This document shows, in pieces, positions 1-12,729 of a stretch of 64,000 nucleotides of DNA (within the stretch, counting starts at the first letter, position 1; each line of letters opens with the position of its first letter). The translations under genes were made by a program, and so were the position numbers. The DNA is taken from contig JAGTXZ010000006.1 in assembly GCA_018398575.1 (NCBI GenBank), positions 1-64,000 of the forward strand, written 5' to 3'. This DNA is from Ampelomyces quisqualis (lineage: Eukaryota; Ascomycota; Dothideomycetes; Pleosporales; Phaeosphaeriaceae). The notes below the pieces were generated by a model. The model saw only the letters and a list, made by a program, of their open reading frames with translations, ran no database searches and was not told the origin of the DNA.

Positions 1-74
1 CCTAACCTAACCTAACCTAACCCTAACCCTAACCCTAACCCTAACCCTAACCCTAACCCTAACCCTAACCCTAA
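1..74. repeat. Telomere repeat tract, left chromosome end
   Basis: Four CCTAA units (1-20) followed by nine CCCTAA units (21-74); the tract then breaks into CCTTTATTG. This is the C-rich strand of the common fungal TTAGGG telomere, so the window starts at a chromosome end. The four shortened outermost units may be sequencing errors in C runs or true variants. Confidence 0.97.
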
Positions 75-3000
75 CCTTTATTGTAGGCCTTCTGCTAAGC
101 TACAGAATGTTACACCTTATAGTAGTTACTAACTAGCTAAGTAAGAACGTAGTGCTTGTGCCTATTCTAGACCTAGAAGTTTCTACTATAGTTAAGGCAT
201 TTATTAAACAGGTAGTTGCGTACCACTAGCTTCTAGACGCTATAGTGTCTAACAGAGGGTTACAATTTGTAAGTAAATTCTAGTCTTTACTTTGCAATAA
301 GCTTAGAATACAAAGAAGAGTCTTAACAGTATACTACCTCTAAACAGATAGCGCTATAGAGCAAATAAACAGCATAGTAGAAGCCTACTTAAAGGCTTTT
401 GTAAACTAAGACTAGTTAAACTAGGCTGCCCTATGCCTACTAGCACAAATCGCAATAGCTAGACAAAATATAGCGTCTATAGGTGTTAGCCTATTCTTTC
501 TCTAGCACAAGTACAATATAGACCCTATTTAGTTAGACCTAGAATAGACTACAGAGAACTAGCACTAGTCTAGCAATAATAAAAGGACTACTACTAAAGT
601 AATAGTAACTAAGATAAAAGAAACAATAGACTATGTGTAAGCAAAGATAGCAGAAGTATAGTAAGAATAAGAACGCTAGGCTAATTGCTATAGACAGAAA
701 GCTCTAAAGCTCTATATAGAGGACAAAGTATAGCTCTAGTATAGTTGCTCTATATCTAACAAAAGACTTTTAAAAAAACTAGATTAGAAGAATAGGAAGT
801 ATATAGTTACAAAGGTTATTACCCTCTATATTATAGAACTAAGCGTACCTTCTAGGGTGCACCTAAGATTCTACGTTAACTGCCTTTAGCTTAATGCAAG
901 GAATCTGCTCCTGCACTAGAAGTCTAATAACTAGTAACTAGAAGCAATAGTAGTAGGCAAGAATAAAGCTAATAATAAGTACCTTGTTAACTATATCCTT
1001 ACAGAACAATAGAAGAAGAAAGGGCAAGGCATACAGCTGTAATACCTAGTAAAATAAGTAAGATACGCAGAACTAATGTAGGAACTGTAAGTAAATGTTG
1101 CTAATACTATAGCCCTTACTAAGTAAATAAACAACATAGAGACATAACAAGACTTAAATAGGCTGTTAGTAGAGTAACTGCCTATCCTAACTATTAAATA
1201 AAACATATTAGTAGAGAAAGAGAGTAGGAAGGAAAGCTAAGAGTGTATATAGTAGTGCTAGAAGAGATTACAGCGTTATATATAGAAGAGATTAGTAGAA
1301 AAAGAACAAACTTAGAACAAGTACAAGGAGAACCTAAGGCATAGAAAATAATGTAGTAGTGCACTTAGTTGCGTTTAGGAACAATACTTAACGCTAGAGA
1401 GTAACTAATAGAGGAGATGCAAGGATGCTGCAATAGACAGAGCCTAAGACTAGAAGCTTTAGCAAAGGGTAGAGAGGGAAGAAGATACCTATATTAATTC
1501 TATTAGCTAACCTAAGACTGCCCTAACTAGTTAACAGCAGAGACATAACTAGCAGTTAACTGTCCCTAGAAACTAGACATAAGGAACTTAAATACTAATA
1601 CCTAAGAACTAACACAACAGTCCTACTAAGCACCTAGAATAACCTAGGAACAGAGAAAGAAGAGTCTAGAAGCTTAGCGTTAACAGATTAATAGCTAAAG
1701 AATGTAAGAAGAAGAGCCTAGATTAACGCTAGAGATCTAGCTACTTAAGCTAGGCAATAGTTAGTTAAGACACAGCGTAACATAAATCTTTAGAGGGTCT
1801 AGAAAAACCTAAGGAAGGGGTATAGGATTCTAATACTTAGACTGCGCTAGACTATAAGGACTAGCAAGAATCTTAACGTTAGTAATAGAGGTAGAGCTAT
1901 AAGAACTTATAAGCCTAAGACGTAGAGCGCAATATCTATTTTAATACATAAGCAGTATTAAGAAATGCAATACTAGTTTTACAGAGTCTAGAAGCTTAGT
2001 AATAGAACAAAGGCAGAGACTATAACAGAAAGTCTATTACTATAAAAATTGCCTACAGGCGCTACACAGAAACTACAGCAAGAACACTACACGCTAGAGC
2101 CTACCTTTCTACTGTTAGAGAGCGCAATAGTTGCTATTACTAAACAATTAGTCTTAGCCTACACCTCTGTGTTATACGTAGGCTTCTTGTAGATGTTAGA
2201 CTCTATTACATTAAGGTAACAGAGCAGCCTGTTAGTAGTGCAGAAAGCGTTACTAACGTAAGAAACCTAGAAGCTTACGCTAAAGATCTGTATGTTATGC
2301 TTTTTAGCCTAGTTAAATGTTAGTAGAATGTATATAACGCCTTAGGAAAACAAACTCTAACAGAAAAGAAAACAAATTAAGAAGAACTTATATTAGTGTA
2401 GAGCTGCTGTACGCTAGCGCTAATATTATTAAGCTTATAGATAATAGTGTCCTACTTAATAAGGAGCTACTAAAAGAGCTAGCAAATATCTACTAGGACA
2501 TTAACCTTGTTAACCTTGCGCGTTAGACCCTAGTAGCTAGACTTGTTGCTACTACAAGACTTTGCCTAAGTAGCCTTAAGCTTATTAACAAAGTTAGACT
2601 AGAGACTAGTAATTGTATGCTGCGTTAACAGCTACTTAACCTTAGGATTACAAGCGAGCGCGTTACAAAGCAAAATAACTACAATCTTAAGGTAATTGTT
2701 AATCTAGGAAACAATTAGAATTAACTAGAAAAGTAAGAGAATATAGCAGTTAACTTACAGGCCTATACGTAATGTAAGCGTCCTTGCACTAAGAGTAGGT
2801 GCTCTTACTGCAAGTAATCTTACACTTAGACTTGTTACTCTTAAGCTAAGCAATAGCGCAGCCTAAATAATATAGTAGGTTAAGCTTAGCCTTAACAATA
2901 ATGTCTAGTCTGTCCTATTACTAGTTAGCAACATGCCTAGACCTAGCTTAGCGCCTTAGATGTAAAACTTATAATAAGAGGGTTAGTAGCACAACGCTTA

Positions 3001-3290
3001 GGTAGAGAACTGCAAAGAGTACGTAGACTTAGTATCTTTGCAAATAGTAGTACAGGCGCAGGAGATGCGTAGGTTAATAAGAGAGGTAACGCGCAAGTAA
3101 GTGTGTAGAAGGCAAGGCTAGTGCAGTATATAGTGCTACCTAAAAAGAGAAGTAAGGGTGCAGAATAACAGATCTAGGTAAGGTAATTTTTGTTTTAATA
3201 GTTGCGCAAGTCTAAGCGCACCTAGCGCTAGAGTAGAGGGATTATGTAATAGGCTGCTGCCTAGTTAGTTCTTAGTTATAGAAAAACCTT
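75..3290 (+). other. RIP-decayed repeat, unidentified, telomere-adjacent
   Basis: A+T-rich DNA full of TAG/TAA with no open frame worth calling. Purine-rich composition suggests an original plus-strand reading frame. At 2,773-2,811 four cysteine codons are spaced C-x3-C-x4-C-x2-C in one frame (TGT AAG CGT CCT TGC, later TGC TCT TAC TGC), which could be the remains of a zinc-binding knuckle. I recognise no transposase, reverse transcriptase or helicase motif. It may be an old subtelomeric element or part of a retroelement gag. Confidence 0.5.
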
Positions 3291-3300
3291 AGCTCTCTAA

Positions 3301-3372
3301 ACTAGAATACTAAAAACGCTCTGGACTAGAACACTAAAAACGTTCTAAACTAGAACACTAAAATCCTCTAGA
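3301..3372. repeat. Short tandem repeat, 24 bp x 3
   Basis: Units start at 3,301, 3,325 and 3,349, each beginning ACTAGAA(T/C)ACTAAAA and ending in a CTCT/TTCT-like stretch, with a degenerate fourth start at 3,372. It separates the telomere-proximal decayed block from the minus-strand gag-like block. No function can be read from it. Confidence 0.75.
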
Positions 3373-3399
3373 CTATAAAAACCCTTTAGGTAGCAATTA

Positions 3400-5690
3400 G
3401 GATAGGACACAAATTTACGTCTTTATTTCCTAGCATCTACTCTTAGAGTCTGCCCCTTACACTGCTGTTAGCAAGAAGTTTCTTAGATTCAGTTGTAAGG
3501 CAGTTTAATATATCCTAATACTTGTTACAGTTTACTTCTAATAGTACTTCTAAAGTGTTAGGTACTAGCTGTATAGAGACTGCGTTGTTCTTAATAGGAA
3601 TAGAAGGGCTAGGTCTGCCTATAAACTTAGATTTAACCTTAAGTAGGTTAACGTTACGTTTTAGAAAGCGCCTCTTAATCTTAGCTAAAATAGTCTTAGC
3701 CTATTATGCGTTGCTAAGACCTGTAACTTAGCCCTGTAGGTTATTAGGCGTCTTCTATTAAAGTATGTTACGTTTGTTTAGAAAGCACTAGCTGCTAGTA
3801 ATAAAACCTCTTAGTGTTAGGCAGTCTTGGTTTAAATAACTAGTCTTATTGTAAACCTAATAGTTTATCCTAAAGCTACTTAGTAGTCTTCTACTAGAAC
3901 GTTTCTACTAGTAGCCTTAGTTATTGTTTAAGTAGTTGTAGCTTTAGCTATTACGTTAGTAGCTATTATTTCTTTGTGCCTGTTACTATTACCTATAGTT
4001 CTAATAGCCCTAGTTTTGTAAAGCCAGATAAGGTAGATATAGTTGTAGGGCTTCTAATTGTTCTTTAGTTTGCTTGCGAACTAAAGCGTAGATAACTAGA
4101 TTATTTATAAGCTCTACTTCGCAAGGGGTCTATTGCATGCTCTATAGCTGTTGCCTAATAGTTATTTAGTTAAGCCTAAGCTGTAGTATTTTGTCTATAA
4201 GGTTATCTACTTTGTTCTTTATAGGCGCAGTACTAGAAGAAGCTTACTTGCGCTAGTTCCTAGATAGAGTGCTCCTTATTAGCAACTAAAGAGTAGCAGG
4301 TTTAAAGCTTACTTCTAGCTTAACTTATAGTTTAAAGCTGTTTTGTTAGAGTAGGACTAATAGTTGTTTAGCTGTTAGTTCTACTTTGAACTCTACCTCT
4401 AGTTTAAAGGCTCTTATAGCTTCTGCTAGATTTAACATACGCGCTTTCTTCTCTACCTCTAGGCGCTTTGCTAGGTAGTCTTAGATCTTTTTGTACTTAA
4501 AGTCCTTTAGAGTGTCTGTTTTTAGGCTAAATCTCTCTAGGATCTTTGTTGCGTGTTAGAGTAGCAGTCTCTTAACAAGGTAGTAGCTGTAACAGTTCTT
4601 ATTAATAGTGCCTACTTTAATACACCTTTTGCTGCAGATTTAAAAGTTCTGTAGGTAGTCTCTAATCTTTAGGTCTAATCTTATTTAGCACTAACCTAGC
4701 TAGTATTTAAAGTACTCTACACGCTCTTTCTGTTAACCTTTGTTATTATTTTTAAAGTGTTGTTAGAGGCTATTGCAGAGCTCTCTCTATAAGTAGTTAT
4801 TCTAGGCTTTTGTATACTCTTTAGACGCCTGTATAATACTCCTCTGCCTTAGCTTATAGTAGGCAACTAGTCTGTTAATTATTATCTAGTCTGTAAAGCT
4901 ATAGTACTTTAAGAAGTTCTTAAAGCGCTCTAGAAAGTCTGTAACATTAGTTCTATTAAACGACAGCATATTCTTTACTAGGTAAGATAGTAACTGCGTT
5001 GTATATAATAGAGGCTGTACTTAGTTAAGAGACTTTGCTAGCATCTAAAGAGCTCTTAACAATAAGTTATCTTAGCCTATACTTCTACGCCTAGAGTACC
5101 CTTCTAATAGCTGTTTAGCCTACTTCTCTAGCGCACTACTTATATTTGCGCTAGCTTTTCTTATTAACTCTTTAGGCGTTAGTAGTAGAGCTTTCTATCT
5201 GTTAGGGTATTTAAGGCGTTAACAACTTAATATACTGTTAAGTAGTTTTGTATTGTCTCTGCGTTGCTTTTGTAGGCTGCCTAAATAGTAATTAAAGCTT
5301 ATTTATATAGACTAAAGAAGAGAAATAGCCTAAAAGACTAGGACTAAAGTTACTACTTTGTGTAGAGTTACTAAAAGGCTAAAGGCTTAAGCTTTCCTAA
5401 TGTCTAATAGAGCTTCTATTGTAAAGTCTACTAATTTCTTTCTAATATCTTTATACTTGCTGTCTAAGCAATTGTTAGTTTTTTCTTCTTTCTAACTGCC
5501 TGTTTTAATGTCTTCCTTAGTCTACTCTTAGTTATTTTTATTATCTATGCTTTAGAGCTTCTTTAGTGTACTAAATACTTAGTAGAGCGCAGTAACTTTG
5601 CGCTTTTACTTAGTCTAATACAGCTTTAGCTATAGCTTGCGTCTCGCTTCTTTAGCTATTGCTCTGCTTTTTAGAGTCTGCTTAATCTCT
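3400..5690 (-). pseudogene. Decayed gag-like retroelement reading frame
   Basis: On the minus strand a long frame interrupted mainly by TAG/TAA stops can be followed. Around 4,880-4,970 it reads as a gag-type helical segment with the string SFNRTNVTDFLERF, a pattern seen in fungal LTR-retrotransposon gag proteins, followed by a charged stretch rich in Gln/Glu/Lys. No protease, reverse transcriptase or integrase could be followed next to it, so this is a gag-only fragment or a gag piece cut from its pol. A short 25-bp duplication (TAGGCGTTGCTC at 5,734 and 5,759) lies just beyond its upstream end. Family assignment is by resemblance only. Confidence 0.5.
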
Positions 5691-5849
5691 CTTCTAACTT
5701 AGTTCTAGTAGTAGCTAATCTAGGTACTTTGGATAGGCGTTGCTCTAGACCCTCTATATAGGCGTTGCTCCAGATCCTATTTTCTATTCCTCTGATTTTA
5801 GAGTACTAACTCTATATTCTTAGAATAAATACTAATTATATTCTAGAGA

Positions 5850-8800
5850 GAACTGTAGCAGCTTGCTAAAAACTTGTTAGACTATTACGTTTCTACAATT
5901 CCTAGGTTACAAGAACTATAGAACAGTATAGGTGTATGCACAGGTGCGCAGCCTTCTAAGGCCTAGGCTAATAGGAATTTAGAGTTGTAATTGGTTACTA
6001 TATATAGTAGAGCGTTTTTTACCTCTAAGGCCTATTAGATTTGATATAGAATTAAATATATTATTATTAGGTACATTATGTTATAGTTGTTATTGTGTTC
6101 TAATAGCCCTTTAGCTATTATATCTTGTCTATGCCCTTAGCTGTACCCTAAGCGTTCTTTAGACCTACTTTCTATGTTACTTTACTACAACACTAATAGA
6201 GAAACTTATTTAATTAGATAGTAGTACACCTTACTACCTATAATATAGAGCAGAAGAATAATTCTTATCTAAGTATATTACTAGCTGCCTCTAAGTTGCC
6301 TATTAGGCTAGCTCTATAACCTGCTTAAGAGCTAAATTAGATAACTACTTCTAGCGCCCTAACAACTTCTGCACCAGCCTATTAATTAATAATAGTGCGT
6401 CTTTCTACTAAGACTCCTAAACCTAACTAATAGAAGACTTCTAGTAGTTGCTATAATTGCAGTAAGCTAGAATGCTACTCTAGTAATTGCATAAATTCTT
6501 GTGTATGTTAGATTAAAGCTATAGAAGTAGATAAGTCTAAAGATGCTTAAGAGCAACCTAACTAGAAGGTATATTATATAAGAAATAGAAGTGCCTAGAA
6601 GAAAACCTCTCTCTAGGCCTAAGCTGTTACAATCTATTATACTTTAACCTTTCTTATTTATTTTGCAGTCTCTATTTCCTTATACCTACGCTTCTTTATA
6701 ACTAAGGTATTAGCTTACGCCTTAATACTCTTGTTAACACTAGTACCTAAGGTTTCCTATTTTTGAATTTATAAATTGTTTTATCTGTTTCTAAAGCGTT
6801 AAAGCAACCTATCTAGAAGCTTTTCTTCTAGGCTTAGGTACGCGGCTTTAAGAATTAGATTACTTCTTTAGTTACTTAATATATTTAAGTACACTTAAAT
6901 ATTAATACCTAAAAGATTTTAAACTATCTATTCCTTATTCTTAATCTTAGGTCTTAGGATTGTATACTTAGCCTCTAATAGTTAAGACAATTTAAGATTT
7001 AATTAGACACAGATAGGTTACAGTTTATTTAGCTATCCAAGTACCCTTATTCCTACAATTCTTTACCTTCTATACCTACTATTCTATATTAAGCTATAGT
7101 GCTAGCTACTATCTATCTTAATGTACAGGAACGCAGTACTCTATAGAAGAAAGAAGACTATTATAACTAAAATAGTCCTTTCTATTCTTCTTCTTCTATA
7201 TTAAGGAATGCTTAAAGCTTTTCTCTACACAAAACTTCTTAGAAATTCTTTATATCCTAACTAAGTATTCCTGCTTAGAGTCTAAATCTCCTCTACCTAC
7301 TTGTATAGTTCTTATTTCTGCTAATACATTCTACTTTATTATAAAGAAGCCCTAGAACAAGTTCTTTACTATAAGCCTCTACAAGATTAATAGGATCCTT
7401 ACCTCTAAGAACAACGCAGCTAACTAATACTAGTTAGATAAGTGTTTACCTGCCTACTATTCCTAGTATCAGAACATATTTAGTAAGTTAACAGCTAATT
7501 AATTACCTTCTTATTATCTATACAATTACAAGATTGTTCTTAAAGAACTATTACTAAATACATTTAGTTCTCTGTACGAGCAGAATTAGGAGCAGCTTGA
7601 AGCTACAACGGCCTACGTCTAAGAATACCTTGAGAAGAGTTTTATTAAGGCTAGCTAAAGTTTTTTACTTTACCTATCCTTTCTGTACGCAAGCTTAATA
7701 GAGATATACGTATCTGTGTAGACTACTAGAAGATTAACGCCCTTACGCGCAAAGACATTTATCTAATCCTTTGTATTAGTAAGGTACTATTACGCACCTC
7801 TAAAGCTAAGATCTTTACTAAGTTTAATATTAGGGCTCTCTTTAACAAAATTTGTATAGGTCCTAACTCTAAAGAGTATACTACCTTTTAGACACGTTAT
7901 AAGTCCTATAAGTATAAGGTACTTTCTTTTAGCTTATGTAACAAGCTAGCTATATATTAGTAATATATAAATAATATACTAATTAATTATCTTAACAATT
8001 TCTGTATTACCTACCTTAATAATATCCTAATTTACTCTAAAGATATAAACTTACATTAGGAACACATCTAAAAGATCCTAGAGCGCCTACGCACTATAGG
8101 ACTACAAGTAGACATATAGAAGAGTAAATTCTATATAACCTACATAAAGTATCTAGGTTACGTTTTAACAAACAAGGGTACTAAAGTTAACTCTAACAAA
8201 GTAAAAGCTTTCTAAAACTAGTCTAAACCTACTATAGTTACTAGCGTTAAGTTATTTCTTAGTTTTGCTAGTTTCTATTAACAATTTATCAAGGATTTCT
8301 TCTGTGTAGCTAAACTAATTATAAAGCTTTAGAGTCTAGCTACCTCTTTTAAATAGACTACTAACTGCTAATAGGCTTTTAATTAGATTAAAGCCTTACT
8401 TCTAGCTATTCCTACGCTATCTTACTTCTATCCTAAGGATAACATAAAATTAGAAACTAACGTGTTAGATAGAGTAATAGCAGGAGTACTCTCTCAGAAA
8501 CACTCTAATAACAAGTAGTACCCTGTAGCTTTCTATAGCTACGCCTTATCTAGAGCTAAACTTAATTAGAAAATATATAACAAAGAACTATTTACTATCT
8601 TAAAAGTATTTAAGAAGTAAAGAGCTAAACTTACCTCTATATAGAGCTAAATCTAGGTATATTTAGATTATTACTCTCTAGAATACTTTATAACTATAAA
8701 GGTTCTTAATATATATTAAGCTTAATAGGCAAAGATTATTGCCTCTTTTAATTTCTACATTAAGTACACGCCTAGTAAGTTAAATAAGAAAGCTAATATT

Positions 8801-10631
8801 CTTAGCTAAAGGAAACAAGACGTTAGTAAGGTTAAGGCTGCCTAGCAAGATAACAGATCCTATGTACTTTTAGGACCTAAACAACTAAACTACCTAGGTA
8901 ACTCTAAACTAGCCTATAACTACGTTTGTACCTATCTAGAGGTTACTGTTTTAGCTATTTTGATTAATTTATTAGTGCCCTACGAAACATTAACTTCTTG
9001 AAACTAATTAAAGCTCTACTAGTAGAGAATTGATATTCTTTCTAGAAAGAACGCCTTAAGCTTCTTTAGCTATACTACGTCTAAGAAAGACTTCTACTAT
9101 ATTACTTACACCTTTGTGTACCTAGAGATTCCCCTTTGTGCACCTGCCTAATTAGAAAGGCTTATAACTAAGTATTAACTACTTATCTAAGCGCTACAAA
9201 GACGTATTAGCTCCTAGCCTAGTAATACTATTAGAAAGGTATAGAGGCTATATGTAAACGCTATGTACAAAACTATTTTTTCTGTTAAAGATCCTATCTA
9301 GGACAGCTCTAATCCTAAGAGTTTCTATATCTGTTACTAATCTCTAATAGGCCTATATAGCATTTATGTATAGATTTTAGAACATTTCTAAAGGATTGTT
9401 TTAGCTATTATCAAATTATAATTATTATCAATTGTCTATTAAAGCAAGCTATCTCTATTCTTTGCTATAAAACAATTAACGCTTAACAGATAGCTTACTT
9501 GTTTACCTAATAGGTATATTAATTCAGCTACACGCCTAAAAGTATAGTGTCTAATTGCAGCCCCTAATTTATATTCTAATTCTAGTCTAAATTCTGCTAG
9601 ATCTTAGGCGTGCAAATTAAGCTTTCTACTACCTATTATAAAGAGACTAATCGTTAAACTAAGATTATAAACAAGTATATTAATTAATAATTAAGGCTCT
9701 TTGTATCCTATTACTAGAACAACTAGAGTAACCTTTTGCTAATAATTAATTAAGCCTACGCAATGTTACTATACTTTGCAATTAGTATAGCACTATATTA
9801 GCTTCTGTTTAGGTCTAAACTAAAACAGAGCTAGAATTAGTTATTATCTACTTTAAACTATAAGAATGCAAACGTTAAGAATACTTTAAGCCTAGCTACC
9901 TGTATGCATAAAGCCTAGCGTATAGCTAAAAACAATATAGAGAAAGTATAGTAACAGATAGCTGCTAAAGTAAACATATATTAACAACCTATTAATTAGT
10001 TAGTAGGTACCAAGGTTTACCTGTTAACCTAAAACCTATCTGTTACCTGTCTAAGTCGCAAACTTGCTAAATTATAGAAAGGTCCCTTTAAAGTTCTAGA
10101 AAAATTTAATTATTTATTCTAACTAAAGCTACCTAAAGGCTCTAAAATCTTTAATATATTTGCTCTAGACGTACTCTGCAAGGACTCTAACAATCCCTTA
10201 CTTAGTAAGCTAAGCCTAAACTTATCTAGCATCCTAATTTAAGGCAGTAAAGAATAGGAGGTAGAAGAGATCTTAGCTAGTAAGCTGTACTGCTCTATTC
10301 TAAAGTATTGCGTAAAATAGGTAAGTTATAACTCTAATCCTACTTAGTATAATGTATTAAACTTTATAGAAGCACTATATATGTTGCAAGCGTTCTATAA
10401 ACGCTATCTAAAATAGCTAAGACTTCTACAAGCGTTAGCTAAATAGATTACTGCATAAGCAAAAGAAGTTAAAGATTTTACAGCATTTTAAGACAATTAT
10501 GTTAGAGAAATTAAACTTAATATTGCAACTACTATGCTAGTAAGTAACAACTATTGATAATAGGAGCTTTACTCTTCTATTCGATCTAATAGCAACCTAT
10601 TATTGCTACTAGTAGAATACTCTAAACTATT
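5850..10631 (+). mobile_element. Ty3/gypsy chromovirus G1a, left portion (gag-pol, RIP-inactivated)
   Basis: Plus-strand gag-pol of a Ty3/gypsy element. A zinc-knuckle-like string with Cys codons at 6,449, 6,458, 6,473 and 6,488 ends gag (the usual His is a Cys here). Reverse transcriptase follows at about 7,600-8,350; its YxDD box at 8,012-8,023 reads YLNN. RNase H (about 8,380-8,700, LETN where LETD is usual), integrase (about 9,100-10,050) and a C-terminal chromodomain (about 10,255-10,440, starting EVEEILASKL) come next. Nearly every Trp codon is TAG and many Gln codons are stops, so it is dead. The element is cut at 10,631 by copia 1 and resumes at 43,849. I could not find its 5' LTR, so the left limit is approximate. 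Confidence 0.88.
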
Positions 10632-10849
10632 TGTAACAGAGTATGTAAATCAGCAGATTATAGAAGTGTTACGTGTAATACCTAAGCATATTACTAGAGA
10701 AGTAAGAATCTATTTAGGACTAGACTAACTAATTAAGCTGTCTCTTGGCTTAGTATATTTAATCTAATCTATCTTTACATAGTATAGAATAAGTAATACA
10801 ATCTTTTTACTTACAACAATTTAATCTATAGTATTACTTAGCTCCTATA
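10632..10849 (+). repeat. Copia 1 5' LTR (LTR A)
   Basis: 218 bp, starting TGTAACAGAG and ending CTCCTATA (CA changed to TA). It is the same length as, and aligns along its whole length with, the LTRs at 43,631-43,848 and 54,005-54,222. Confidence 0.93.
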
Positions 10850-10860
10850 GTTATAAGCCC
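10850..10860 (+). promoter_or_regulatory. Copia 1 primer binding site (half-tRNA iMet type)
   Basis: GTTATAAGCCC directly follows the 5' LTR. With the RIP change TGA>TAA undone it would be GTTATGAGCCC, complementary to the anticodon arm of initiator tRNA-Met. Copia-type elements such as Drosophila copia and yeast Ty5 prime from this half-tRNA site. The position and match are seen; the priming mode is inferred. Confidence 0.7.
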
Positions 10861-10949
10861 TGCGTTATAAGACTACAGTGTTAATTCTTTCTACGCACCT
10901 TATATTGCTAAGGTACTACCTAGATTAACAATTACTTTAAAATTTCTTA

Positions 10950-12588
10950 AAAACATATTTTAATTCTTCTTTACAAACCAACTACTTAACAATTATAGAC
11001 TCCTATTCTAACAACAAGATTAGCCTAGACGTTCTATTAAACAGTTAGTTAGACTAGCTGTACTAGTTTGCGCAACTCTAGCTTTATACTTATAACAAAG
11101 AAGTCTAGAATTAGATTAACCTAGACAGCGATACAGTGCTCCTAATTAACGATTAGGAACCTAAATATCTAGAGCTTCTAGCTGCTCTAAGTTAACTAGT
11201 CTCTGCTCTACTACCTAGAGCTACTAATCTGGAAACGCAAATCTGCAATAAAGTCTTTAATTAATATAATCTAAAGCTAGCTACCTACAAACTTACCTCT
11301 AGTAGTTACAAAGAAGACGTTTGCCAATACAAAGTTAATACGTTAAAATAGACTAGGCAAGCAGCTAAGCTTAGCAACGTCTAGAAATAGATTAGTTAAA
11401 CAGTAGCTAAGAATCTAATAGCACTAGCTGCGATTAAAATGCTTAACTCTTTAGAAACAACCCTCTAAGCCTTAATTAGGATCCTTAAGCACAACCTTAC
11501 TCTAACAGACAATAATACTATACACCTAGTTAGGCAGCAATATTAAGCCTTTCTAGAAAAGGCTAGGTATAGCAGGATTACTCTAGATAAATAGTTTAAC
11601 AAATAGCAAGTAATCTATAGAAAGGCTTAAGTATTTTAAGTTATAGAGATAGAAAGATAACTTACCCTTACTAATTTTCTAGACGCTCTATTTACTAGGA
11701 TCGCTCCTGACTAGACTTAATTAATGCGTTAGAATATTATTAAAGATACAGCCCTTAGTTAACTAGCTATAACTATATACAATCTAGCTAAGATCTTCTC
11801 TCTTATACTTTAGGAACAAGCAGTCCTTGCTACTAAAGAAAAGTCCTATTTCGCCTTTGCAACCCTTAGAAACATTAAGAACTTAGAAAATAAGAACTCT
11901 AATCTAAAGAATAAAGGCAAAGACAATTTAAAGCTAAAACCTTACCTCTGCAAGAAAAATAAAAAGCATAAATAGGACCTAATAGATTACGTGTAAGTAA
12001 AGACTGCAATTACAAGATTAGCTCTACTAGAAAAATAACTAATTAAGATCTCTGATTTTAACTAAAAGAAGGTCCTTAAGCGGCTTACTACTCCTGAGTA
12101 GACTGCACTTAATAACAAGATTAGGAAAGCTAGTTAGACACTACTTATTATAGCTAACTAGTTAAGTTCTAGGACTAAGGCAGTAACATATCTAGGAGAT
12201 GTTATAGTAGCACTAATTAACCTAACTACTTTTAATTAAGAACCTAATGTTACTAATCTAGACTTTAGAGTGTACACTACTACGTTTATAACCTATCTAC
12301 TTTTAAGAAGTACTATTTACAATAGGGCTAGTGTAGTGCACCTTATTAATAATTAGTTACTTCTTGTTCTAGGAATATTTAGTTCTACTTACTCTAAAGA
12401 AAGAGTTAAGGCTAGAATACAGTTACTCCCTGTAACTAGGTATAGCAATCAAGTAATTAAGAACGTCTTGTATAGTCTAAAAGGTTCTTATATAAAGAAC
12501 CTAAAGCTTAAGAAGGTTAGAGTTATTACTAGCTTTTATATAAATATTATATCTATAGCACTACTTAAACAGGCAGGTATATAGTATA
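10950..12588 (+). pseudogene. Copia 1 gag and protease start, RIP-inactivated
   Basis: A plus-strand frame with RIP-type stops runs from about 10,950. It reads as a Gln/Asn/Leu-rich copia gag, with a degenerate CxC-type knuckle near 11,945, and then a protease-like stretch at about 12,300-12,400 (ASVVHLINN, where copia proteases have D-S-G-A-S-x-H-L). The frame reaches AGI*Y at 12,588, where the TIR element is inserted, and continues at 31,192 as SRLDSTL. Gag and pol appear to be in one frame, as in many fungal copia elements. Confidence 0.8.
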
Positions 12589-12729
12589 CGTTAGGAAAAT
12601 TTAACGTTGTTAGAGTTAGTAACATCCGCGACACTGTTAACACAACTGTACTACTAGCTACTAGATAGTTCTTAACTGTGCTCTACTATGCTAAGCAACT
12701 ATATTAATGCCTAGTACACTATTATTAGG

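Noticed and set aside
75..3290. Telomere-linked RecQ helicase gene, common in fungal subtelomeres
   Set aside because: No helicase motif (DEAH, Walker A) could be found on either strand in any frame.
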